This document shows, piece after piece, positions 1 to 9,672 of a DNA stretch of 64,000 nucleotides. The notes under the pieces were generated by a model. It ran no database searches. It was given only the letters and a program-made list of their open reading frames with translations, and was not told the origin of the DNA. Source of the DNA: Pempheris klunzingeri (taxonomy: Eukaryota; Chordata; Actinopteri; Acropomatiformes; Pempheridae); assembly GCF_042242105.1 (NCBI RefSeq), contig NC_092014.1:2888874-2952873 (forward strand). The letters run 5' to 3'. Each line of letters begins with the position of its first letter. Position 1 is the first letter of the stretch. The position numbers and the translations under genes are program-made.

Positions 1-1578
1 GATATCTGTAGGGTTGAAAGTATTAAAACTAAATTTCTTGAATTTCTGCTCAGGAAATATTGTATATAATGTTTGAAGGCAAAGCAGGAAGTGGATATTT
101 TGTTAAGATGATGGGTGAGGCTTTGCTGTTACTTGAATCCAAATACAAAGACACTGTTGTTCAGTTAGTTTGAACCCAGTGTTTCTTTACACAGAGCAGT
201 TTTGAGAGGGACACTGGGTGTTTATTGATATTTTATGGGAGCAGAGAGAGTGACTCTCAGTCACTGACCTGTGATGCACTTTCTTCAGTGTCTGACGCCA
301 GGGCAAACAACACAGTGAGGTTTAGGCAGAGATGAAGTCAGTCAAATGAGCAGGGAGCAAAAAATCAGGCTCACTATACAGAAGGAAAATGTGCTTGTCA
401 CAAGGAACGAAGACAAACAGGCGCTGAAGGAAGGGAATAAACTAAATACACTATGGCAGTCAGGTAACGAGACAGGTGGAGCTTAAGACTCGAGGGGAGA
501 CTTAAGTGATGAAATAAAACAAGAAATGAAAACGTAAACACGAGCTACAGAACAGAGCGGGACGTCACATCTGATCTGACGGCGCCACATTTTTCTTCAG
601 TTGTGTAATATTTCACACGCAGCAGTGATGTTGCAAAAGCAGTTGTGGTGGCTGTGCCACACCTCTGCATGTGAGTTTGTTACTCTGAGCATCTCTGTAT
701 GAGTTTTGTAATGCCGTCGGGCCTTTTGGATGCACACTAAACATTTCTCATTGATAAATGTGGCTCTGTAGCGAGTAAAATCTAAATACATTGTGGTAGA
801 AGTCATTTTCAGGTGCAGTAATAAAGCTAACTAGTGACATTTGGCCTCTTCAGAGGGTTCATCAGCTTGATGACGACCAGCTGAAACACGATTGTGTTAA
901 AATCAAAGTTTTATTTCGCTCTCACTGATTATAAGGGTTATAATGCACAGATGATCGTGGCTCAGATGTTTCTCCCTCAGGTGTGTCTCATCCAGGATGG
1001 TTGAGGGAACTTCAGCTCTTCGCTCTGTCCCGCTCTTGGCCTTGGTGGTTTTGCTGGTACTTTGTTTTCCGATGGGTGTGATGATCCAGTTTAGGTGGCC
1101 TGTATCTCTGTTGGTATGTCGACGTAGAGCCCAGATCCTGTGGCCCTTTGTGTGTGCAGGTCTGGGTGGCTTCCCTTGTTTTAGTTCTTCTTGGCCAGCC
1201 CGTCTTTGTTAATATTGGATTATGGTTGCCTTTGTTCATTAAAAAATTCAATATTTACGACTCAGTTTGGTTATGTTGGACCTCTTGTGTTGAGGAGCCT
1301 TTCCTTGCTTATTTTTGCACCACTTCAGACCGCCTCGTGGGAAATGAATTTGGACTCATTACTGCAGTAACTGTTGGTTGTGACAAACCCGAATCATCAC
1401 AGTTTAAAAGGTGCGCTTCCCCCCGCCGCCTAATAAAGCTGTGAGGATCTTGGTGTCCTTGTCATTCCACACAAGACCGCTCAGCAAACCACCATCTTTT
1501 AACAAGCTTATTATCATCAAGTGATTTCAAGACACATCGTCCTCCATGGAGAGTGACGCTCAGGATCATTTCTTAGGT
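1..1578. other. Upstream region without a recognised gene
   Basis: No exon with a recognisable protein family is seen on either strand. The longest open frames (for example around 997-1444) lack family motifs and overlap each other on both strands. A stretch at about 980-1450 ends in an AATAAA-like signal and is T-rich in the manner of an LTR or a 3' UTR, but no partner LTR or coding part was found, so it is left unassigned. The sequence is not part of the duplicated receptor unit. Confidence 0.5.
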
Positions 1579-2150
1579 TAAAGGGGACATATTATGCAAA
1601 ATGCACTTTTTAATGTCTCTTCAACATCGACGTGTGTCCCCAGTGTGTCTACAAACCCTTAAACTACGAGAAAAGACCGTCCTCTCTCTTTTTCTCCATT
1701 CCTCGTTTAGTTTTGGCCCCGAGTGTGATGTCACATGTTGATCATGTGACCTTGTTCAACTTAAACACAAATAACACCAAATGGAACAAAAATGTAAAAT
1801 GTGCAAATCAATTATAAGTTGACCTAAACTAAGTATTTTTGTCTGATGTCTAACAATTACACTAATAATATAAATAGTTTCTTGTTTTGCTCACAATATA
1901 ATATATATAACCTGGGGGATTCATGTACGACCAGCTCCAGCATTGAAGATGACAGAGCTGATGCTGGCCTTGGTGGGAGGAGCCTGTCCAGGGAACTGAC
2001 CAATCAGAGCCAACTGGGTAAGGGGGTGGGGCCTTAAAGAGACAGGAGCGTTCAGACAAAAGGAGCAGTAAGCATTTTGCAGAATATGAGAAAAATAAAG
2101 TTTTTCTTTTAACAATACAGGATGTAAACAAACCAAATACAAATATAAAC
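1579..2150. mobile_element. hAT-like non-autonomous DNA transposon (MITE)
   Basis: The block opens with AAGGGGACATATTATGCAAA, a terminus I recognise from abundant teleost hAT-type MITEs. It also holds the typical internal pieces: a CTACAAACCCTTAAACTA segment near 1648 and a GGGGCCTTAAAGAGACAGGAG segment near 2028. The expected complementary right terminus is not seen; the sequence departs near 2150, so this copy is probably truncated. Family assignment is from memory of the terminus, not from a database match. Confidence 0.55.
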
Positions 2151-2544
2151 CCCCATCCATCCATTGGCTATTGACCAATCCCTGAGCAGAATATGTCTCC
2201 TTGAAAAAGTTAATAAAATGTGAAAACTGGCTAATGCACGTCACTCTAAGAATTGTAGGGCAGCTTTCATATAAGGGCGTCTTCACAGGTCAGAGAATAT
2301 GTGTGATTTGGACGTAAAATTAGGTGGATTATTACAGAAGTCTTGCTGGCAGTAACCAAAGCAATGCAGTCTCTGTCTCTGTCTATCTCTCTCTCGCTCT
2401 TTGTTTGTCATCAGCAACATCCGTACAGGAAGAAATCGTGTGAGCGAAGCTGTTATCTGGGCCTATTTTTGTCTTGATGACAGCGAAGTGACAAAGAACA
2501 AGTTCTTCCCGTAGACCGCTGAACTTCTTCGTAAGAAACTTTTC

Positions 2545-2552
2545 TTTATATA
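2545..2552 (+). promoter_or_regulatory. TATA-like element, class A promoter of receptor copy 1
   Basis: TTTATATA followed by TGTCA lies 175 bp before the start codon of copy 1. The same CTTTATA-N-A-N-GTCA core occurs about 60 bp before the start codons of copies 2, 3, 4 and 6, so it is the shared core of otherwise diverged promoters. Class A has about 120 bp more between this element and the ATG. A second TATAAA at 2684-2689 is also possible but would leave a 5' UTR of only about 12 nt. Confidence 0.4.
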
Positions 2553-2726
2553 TGTCAAATATGTTTCACTCAGGTTAGATATTAAGTTTACAGCTGAGTG
2601 AACACAGTCAGCTAAATATTCAGCTTTATTTCCTGATGTGATTGTTGTATATCTCATGTATGTTATTTAGCTGCCGGTGTGATATAAAGCCTCTGAAGCT
2701 GCAGCAGAGCGAGGAGAGGACCAGCC

Positions 2727-5700
2727 ATGGGTTTAAAAGTGGCAGCAGCTGGAATTCTTGTCATCCTTCTCTCTGTGTCAGGTACCGGTTATTTACATTC
2801 ATCATGTTTCACTGATACTGAAGCTGATTATTACTATTATGATTATTATTGTTCTAGTTATCAGCTAAAAGAAAGTCCTTTGAAGTTCATGTAAAATATG
2901 GAAGTTTCAGTCAGTGATTGTGTTTTATTGATCAGGACGTTGATCATGTAAGGTTTTGCTGCTCCATTATTCTATATATATTTCAGGGCTGAATTTAAAT
3001 GTAGGACGTCTCTGTAGACGATGTACAACCAGAGTAAACTAAAGTCTTTAAACTTCTCTTCATCAGCAGCTCAGTTTCTATGTCCGGACCAACCCACCAG
3101 TCCATTCATTGTGTGTAGGGGGGCCACGTCTTGATATGTATATATATATCAGTACTCTGCATTTATTTTCACACTCACTTAGCAGACTCACCACAGAGTG
3201 AAGAGAGGATAAAAAAGAAAGATGCACACACACACACACACACACTTCTTTCTGCCTCCTTTCCTCCCTAAGAAGAGGAAGTAATTGAGCTCTCTGCTGT
3301 GCTCTGTGTTACAGTGATACAGAGTCAGTATAGCTGGGGAGTGACCTTCACCTCTACTAACATCTGTGCCCTGAAAGGATCATCAGTGGAGCTACGCTGC
3401 ACCTACAGACACCCGTCCACAATGAATGACCGTGTTACTGTAGTTCAGAAAACATTCTGGTTTACTAAAATGGGAGGAAGTGGCCCAGTGGATCTGAGCA
3501 CAGATGCAGAGTACGCAGGTCGTGTGCAGAACAGGTGTTATGAGAAGAGCTGCACTCTGAGAATCACAGACCTGAGAGAGAGCGACTCAGCTGAGTACAT
3601 GTTCATGCTCATAACAAACCAACAAGTTGGAAGGTTTACTGGTTCACCTGGAGTCACTTTGACAGTCACAGGTAACATTTTCATTCATATTTTACTAATT
3701 TCCAAATGTTCAACATCCAGAAAACAACAACATGAATGTATCATGTGTTTATTTCCATGTGTGTCGACAGTTTTGAGATTCCTGTTTCTTCTTCACAAAT
3801 CCAGCTCTGCAGGTGAAGGAGACATCTTATCATTCCTCGACTGATCTTTCATGCCACAGTGATTGTCGTCTACCTGATAATCCTTCCTACGTCTGGTACA
3901 AGAATGGACAGAAAACTGAGAGAAAAACATATTATTACTCAGACTACATTAGTCCTGGAGACAGCTATGTCTGTGCTGTGGAAGGACATGAGGATTCCCA
4001 CTCTCCTCCAGTGTGTGAGTTCTCCACAGTCTTCTACTAACATGACACCATCTAGTGGAGCCTTCTAACTACATGGATATTAAATATGGAGGCTCCGACT
4101 GTGACTCCTCAGCAGCTCTGGTTTAAAAATGCTCATATAATTGTTTTATCTTTCAGGTGTCGGTGGACAAAGCTGCAACAGAGTGACTTACACTCACAGA
4201 AGCATCTGTGCCCTCAAAGGCTCTTCAGTGGACATTTCTTCCACATACAGCAGTTATAGATCGATCACATCAAAACTCTGGTTCAGTCCTGAACGTAGTC
4301 ATCAGTGGGTTTATCAGTCACAGCCTGAGGACCTTAGTGAAGACCCCCAGTATGCAGGTCGTGTCCAGGTCCTTGAAACAGAGGGAGGACGCTCCACTCT
4401 GAGAATCACTGAGCTGACAGAGAGAGACTCAGCCCAGTATCACTTCAAATTCACAGCAGGAAGCTTTGACTGGAGGAGCAGTTTACCTGGAACAACTCTG
4501 ACTGTCACAGGTACTGATGAACACAACCTGATGGAGACACACCAACACAGGAGATTTAAACACACCACACATGTTGATAATGATCAACCAGCATGTGTTT
4601 GTGTGATTACTGTTGTATAAAGACATAAATACACTTATCAATGCTCACTACTACTTCTAGGAAATGTAGCTTTGGTGTTGAGGTGTATGTACATCATCAT
4701 TAATTTCTTTTTTTAAGCCGGTGATAATGTTTTTTCTTGTTTCATATCCAGCTCTGCAGGTGCAGGTGACCACAACAACAGATCATGAGCTTTATACCGA
4801 GGCAGAGCTGAAGTGTCACAGCAGCTGCAGTCCAGCTGGTCGTCTTTCCTTCGTCTGGTTCAAGAATGGACAGAGAATCATGAGGGAGGAAACTTCTTCT
4901 TATAAAGACTACTTTTATCCTGGAGACAGCTATGTCTGTGCTGTGAGAGGACATGAGGATTCCCACTCTCCTCCAGTGTGTGAGTTCTCCACAGTCTTCT
5001 ACTAACATGACACCATCTAGTGGAGCCTTCTAACTACATGGATATTAAATATGGAGGCTCCGACTGTGACTCCTCAGCAGCTCTGGTTTAAAAATGATCA
5101 TATAATTGTTTTATCTTTCAGGTGTCAGTGGACAAAGCTGCAACAGAGTGACTTACAGTAACAGAAGCATCTGTGCCCCCAAAGGCTCTTCAGTGGACAT
5201 TTCTTCCACATACAGCAGTTATAGATCGATCACATCAAAACTCTGGTTCAGGTCTGAACGTAGTCGTCAGTGGGTTTATCAGTCACAGCCTGAGGACCTT
5301 AGTGAAGACCCCCAGTATGCAGGTCGTGTTCAGGTCCTTGAAACAGAGGGAGGACGCTCCACTCTGAGAATCACTGAGCTGACAGAGAGAGACTCAGCCC
5401 AGTATCACTTCAAATTCACAGCAGGAAGCTTTGACTGGAGGAGCAGTTTACCTGGAACAACTCTGACTGTCACAGGTACTGATGAACACAACCTGATGGA
5501 GACACACCAACACAGGAGATTTAAACAAGCAGATGACAAGTGGAGAAGATGCTGCTTGATACAAACTTTGAATCATCCATCAGTTCCGTTACTTATCTCC
5601 TCAGTTTAGACTGAGTGTGGCTTTGTGTTTGCAGCTGAGTATTTAGTGATCTATGACATTACTGTTTCACTGTTTCACTCCTTTTCATATCCAGCTCTGC

Positions 5701-7196
5701 AGGTGCAGGTGACCACAACAACACATCATCAGCTTTATACCGAGGCAGAGCTGAAGTGTCACAGCAGCTGCAGTCCAGCTGGTCGTCTTTCCTTCGTCTG
5801 GTTCAAGAATGGACAGAGAATCATGACGGAGGAAACTTCTTCTTATAAAGATAACTTTTATCCTGGAGACAAGATCTCTTGTGCTTTTAAAGGACGTGAG
5901 GATTATCGCTCCCCTTCAGTGTGTGAGTTTACTTCACTGTATTTTTACTTTCACCTCACATAACATGACAAAGTCCTGAGAATGTCTGTGAGGCAGTTTT
6001 ACTGCTGTTCTGGGAATTCAAACCATCAGTCTGGTCACAAAACCACCTCCTATGTTTCTCTAAGTATTTACTTAAATGCAGTATGTGTCACCGTAGCAAC
6101 AAACCATGAATTTACACTAACCAACCTTCATCGATATGCAGATGCTCCAAGACTTCCCTCTGTGTCAGTGAGTCCCTCTGCTGAGATAGTGGAGGGCAGC
6201 TCAGTCAATCTGACCTGCAGCAGTGATGCTAACCCAGCAGCTACCTACACCTGGTACAAGGAGGACGAAGACTCACCAACAGCATCAGGACAGATCTTCA
6301 CCATCACTGACTTCAGAGCTGAACACAGTGGGAATTATTACTGTGAAGCCCGGAACAAAATAGGATTTCAAAAGTCTGCCTTACATCTGACTGTTTTAGC
6401 AGGTACATTCTTCCATGGTGCTGTTTTTTCCTAACAAACTGATTCATGACTCAGATCTACTAGTGAGCTCCACTACTGTATATCTAATAACTGCTTATCT
6501 CCATTTCTAGAGAAACTATCAGTGTCAAACATCATCAGGTTGAGTCTGGTGGTCGTGATGCTGATTCCTCTGCTTCTTCTGTGTCTCTGGATGAGGTAAA
6601 GACATGAAAAATAATCAGCAGCATCACTGCTCTTTTATTCTGAATATTTACTTTCATAGTTTCAAAGTTTGCAATTCAACTTTGTATTGTTTTATTTGGT
6701 TGTTTTAGGAAGAAAGAAATTCTGCTCTCCACCACTAAACCGAATGAACCCGCTGAGACTGTGGAGGTGAGAGAGATACTGGGCCACAGGGACAGAACTT
6801 AATCTACCAACAAGTCATGATTTGTTATGAATTCAGAGGCTCTTATTTTGTTAATAATATGAGGTCATAAAGACAATTTACATATAACTTGATTAGTAAA
6901 CTCTTTCTTAAGACAAACCACCCATGTTCATTTACTTTCACACATTTTCCTCATTCCTCATTTCCTGTGGACGCCTTTTGTACCAAAGAGCAATTTCAGG
7001 AAGCAGATTTACTTTCATCACATCTGAGAACGTTTGAATGTAAAATCTAAATTCCTTGTATGAAGCCTTTGACTCTCATCTTGTTTTCTCTCCCCATGAG
7101 TTGGAGGATGATCTTGATTATATCAACGTCCCAGACGTGAAGAGGATCACCACAGAACTGACAGAAGACACAGAGGAGCAGGAAGACCTGGTGTGA
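2727..7196 (+). CDS. CD22/Siglec-like receptor, copy 1 (seven Ig domains)
   Basis: Coding exons: 2727-2781, 3315-3671, 3805-4014, 4157-4510, 4752-4979, 5122-5475, 5695-5922, 6142-6402, 6511-6595, 6709-6766, 7101-7196; 761 aa. All introns are GT/AG and phases match. Order: signal peptide 1-18, V1 19-137, C2 138-207, V2 208-325, C2 326-401, V3 402-519, C2 520-595, terminal C2 596-682, membrane helix about 693-710, tail with Tyr737. V1 has Siglec-type cysteines (C47 in B strand, C93/C98 near E strand) instead of a normal B-F pair. Its F strand reads YMFML, so Met116 replaces the usual Siglec arginine. The tail motif LDYINV fits an ITIM and contains a YxN Grb2-type site. A role as an inhibitory leukocyte surface receptor is inferred from the family. 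A 3' UTR exon begins at 7302 and AATAAA lies at 7534. A nectin- or FcRL-like name is less likely. Confidence 0.8.
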
Positions 7197-7301
7197 AGGT
7201 CAGTCAGCTCTGAGTCTGCTGCATGAACAAAACTAACTCCAAACAACTTCCTAGCTCCATTTCTGAGATATAACTCCCCAAATCTTTTGAATTTTGCTCA
7301 G

Positions 7302-7560
7302 ATGCAGTCAAAGCAGAGGGGACTCACATGGAAACAGAGGAGAACAGCACTGAAGGCTGTGGAGGATGTGGGAGAGGTGGATTCATTTACCTTCAACTGC
7401 AACAGTTTTCATTTCCAGTTTTCAGCAGCAGCAGCTTTGGGGAGAATGCAAGCTTGATTTTTACCTGTGCAGGTGGACGAGAGATGTCCAGGATTTACCT
7501 TGGTGTGCAAAATCTTCTTTTAAATGTTAATGCAATAAACTGCTGTTGGGAAATACTGAC
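7302..7560 (+). other. Non-coding last exon of receptor copy 1 with poly(A) signal
   Basis: Two bases after the TGA (7194-7196) a donor GTCAGT begins at 7199, and a TTTTGCTCAG acceptor ends at 7301, so the 3' UTR is probably spliced. AATAAA lies at 7534-7539. The stop-to-junction distance is far too short to trigger nonsense-mediated decay. The arrangement is repeated after each receptor copy: AATAAA at 14579, 20708, 27759 and 38049; copy 6 has lost it. Confidence 0.55.
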
Positions 7561-9016
7561 TGCCCAATCACATCACATGTGTCCTGGCAGAGAAAGTCAG
7601 TAACGTGTGTTCCAAACAAACAGCTGGAAGCACAATATGTCACAGCATGTACATTGTGTATGTAAACACACTGCAGTCAAACAGAAGTCCAGCTCTACCG
7701 CGCTTTGCTAGATGTCACATTTTCAGTGTGTTGCAGTGGCTGCTTGAAATAAACATCCAGCTTCCACAACAGCTCTGCAGTTTCAACATCATTTCAGTTC
7801 CCTCTCACTGCCACAGAGGGTGTGAAGGTGTGAAAGTGTGCAGACAAACTGTGCTCATGTGTATTAATCAGAGTAAAATGTTTATTTATCAGGAATCATT
7901 GATGAAACTTAAACTAGTTTTTGAGTTAACAGTCTGTTTGATGGGACAGAAATGGAAAAGAAACACAAAAACACACTCACACTTCTTCAGCTGACTAAAT
8001 CTACAAGCACATCACAAGGACAGCAACAGTTGTGCATGAAACCGAGGTAACTAATCTTTTTAGGTTGTACACGCAAAAATATATTGATAAAATTACTGAA
8101 TATCCAAATTTCATAATGAAATTTACCAAAAAGCTGTTTAAAACTGGGGCAGGCAGTTTATTTTTGGTGTCATTCTTTAACAATCTCATAATAACTTGTC
8201 AGCATGTTTTAATCCAAGTGGTCTGAGAGAAAACAAGACTTCTGCCGCTCCTCTCGGCTCTGCGTTTGGACTTTAGAAAATCTACACTTTGACTTCGGCC
8301 AATCAAAGGTCCTCTCAGAGAGAGAGAGCGTTCTTATTGGCTGCTCTACAAACACAGATGCTCGGGCACGTTCCTTCGGATGCTGCTGAAAGTCTGATTC
8401 AGGAAAATCCTGCAGAAAAAGTTGTTGTTCCTGCATTGACAACAACAGCTTACAGTGCAAAGAACCCAAACAAAGGGAAACGGACTCATGCAGAGAGTCT
8501 GAAATACAATAAAACATGAGTATCAGGGACGATGAAGAGAACTGCGTGACAAAGCTGCTGACTTTATTTTTCTGTAATGTCTAAATGTGTTGCAGTGGTT
8601 CGTTAGCTCGTGTCATGGACATTATTATTATTATTAGACCTCGTATATCACATCCATGTGTTGTGTTGGCAGATTTAGCATGAAAGCAGGTGATATTTAC
8701 AGTTTTATGTTTTATGCATGTTGAATGTTGCTGTAAGTTCAGCCTTGAGTTAAAATGGGCTCCCTTTCATTGTGACTCTGGACCCCATCACAGGGTCGAA
8801 TGTCACAACGTACGGAGTCAGTCGTCCCCTATAGTTATTAATGTAGTTTCAGCAAATAAGAAATGTGATTTTTAAAAAACATCTGTAACTTTTAAGTGTT
8901 GTAAGCTGGAGACACCAAGTCAGTTTCAAAATGAGGACGATCACATCTCTGGAAAACTCTCTTCATTTGTCTTAATTAACAGTTTATTACCATTGATGGA
9001 TCCACTTCCCAGCCTG
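7561..9016. other. Spacer after receptor copy 1, no gene recognised
   Basis: This duplicated spacer contains open frames of up to 129 codons that recur in the other units only because the DNA is duplicated; they have no recognisable domain. It contains two opposed CCAAT boxes (8299-8303 and 8336-8340) and, about 170 bp further on, AATAAA at 8508-8513, which could frame a small non-coding transcript. Confidence 0.5.
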
Positions 9017-9412
9017 CTCCATTTAACCATGGGGTGCCACAAGGCTCTGTCCTTGGTCCCCTCCTCTTCATCATTTACATGCTCCCCCTTGGCCTGATAA
9101 TCTGCCGCCATGGTCTCCAGTTCCACTGCTATGCTGATGACACTCAGCTGTACCTCAACACCTCACCATCCACTCAGCTCCCTCCACAGTCCCTCGTCAA
9201 CTGCCTCTGTGAAATAAAAACTTGGATGACCTCTAACCTCCTCAAACTCAACAGAGAAAAAGCAGAGCTCTTGGTCGTGGCTCCCAGGGCACTGCTCCAG
9301 AAGGTTGGAGATCTTCTCCTCCATGTGGACGACTGCTCCGTCTCTCCGTCCCCTGAAGCACGAACCCTCAGCGTCATCCTGGACTCCACCCTATGCTTTG
9401 ACACTGTTGGTG
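9017..9412 (+). mobile_element. L2-type LINE reverse-transcriptase fragment, spacer 1
   Basis: The translated segment shows the GVPQGSVLGPLLF block and the FHCYADDTQLY catalytic box of L2/CR1-clade reverse transcriptases, followed by the thumb-side segment with WMTSNLLKLN. Only about 130 codons remain, so it is a dead fragment. Copies in the same relative place occur at about 16059, 22183, 29205 and 39520, so it was inserted before the array expanded and was copied as a passenger. It lies about 260-660 bp upstream of the next receptor's start codon. Confidence 0.8.
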
Positions 9413-9611
9413 TGGTGGAAGATGACAGTTGTCTTCCTGGCAGTGGCCAAAGTCACACCATCTCTCTCTCTCTCTTTTACACACTTTTCTGGGACGAGCA
9501 ACATGATTAGCGGAAGAGAAGTTGCCATTTAAGGAGGCATGTTCAACCACAGTGAATTGACGATCAGTAAATTTTGCTGGCAGACCTCAAACTTCTCCAA
9601 ACGAGACTTCC

Positions 9612-9617
9612 TTTATA
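9612..9617 (+). promoter_or_regulatory. TATA-like element, class B promoter of receptor copy 2
   Basis: TTTATA followed by CACGTCACAT lies 61 bp upstream of the start codon. The same element stands at 16648 (copy 3), 22778 (copy 4) and 40115 (copy 6). About 30 bp downstream of it the sequence AGCGGAGCGAGGAGAGGACC leads into the ATG, so the 5' UTR would be about 30 nt. Confidence 0.4.
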
Positions 9618-9672
9618 CACGTCACATATTTTTAGTTAGTTTAGTCTCAGCGGAGCGAGGAGAGGACCAGTC

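Noticed and set aside
997-1444. Possible small gene or LTR near 1000-1450
   Set aside because: Overlapping short frames on both strands, no family motif, no LTR partner; left unassigned.
4141-4620. Receptor open frames read through into introns as small separate proteins
   Set aside because: They are single V or C2 exons with clear AG acceptors and GT donors; the extra residues are intron sequence.
7605-7994. 129-codon open frame repeated after every receptor copy
   Set aside because: It recurs only because the spacer is duplicated. It lies beyond the poly(A) signal, starts at a non-ATG codon and has no recognisable domain.
8289-8519. 76-codon open frame in the spacers
   Set aside because: It is shortened differently in spacers 3-5 by a small deletion, has no family motif, and overlaps an open frame on the other strand in spacers 1 and 2.
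9034-9510. 158-codon open frame with a YADD box as a host gene
   Set aside because: It is an L2 reverse-transcriptase fragment lacking most of the enzyme.
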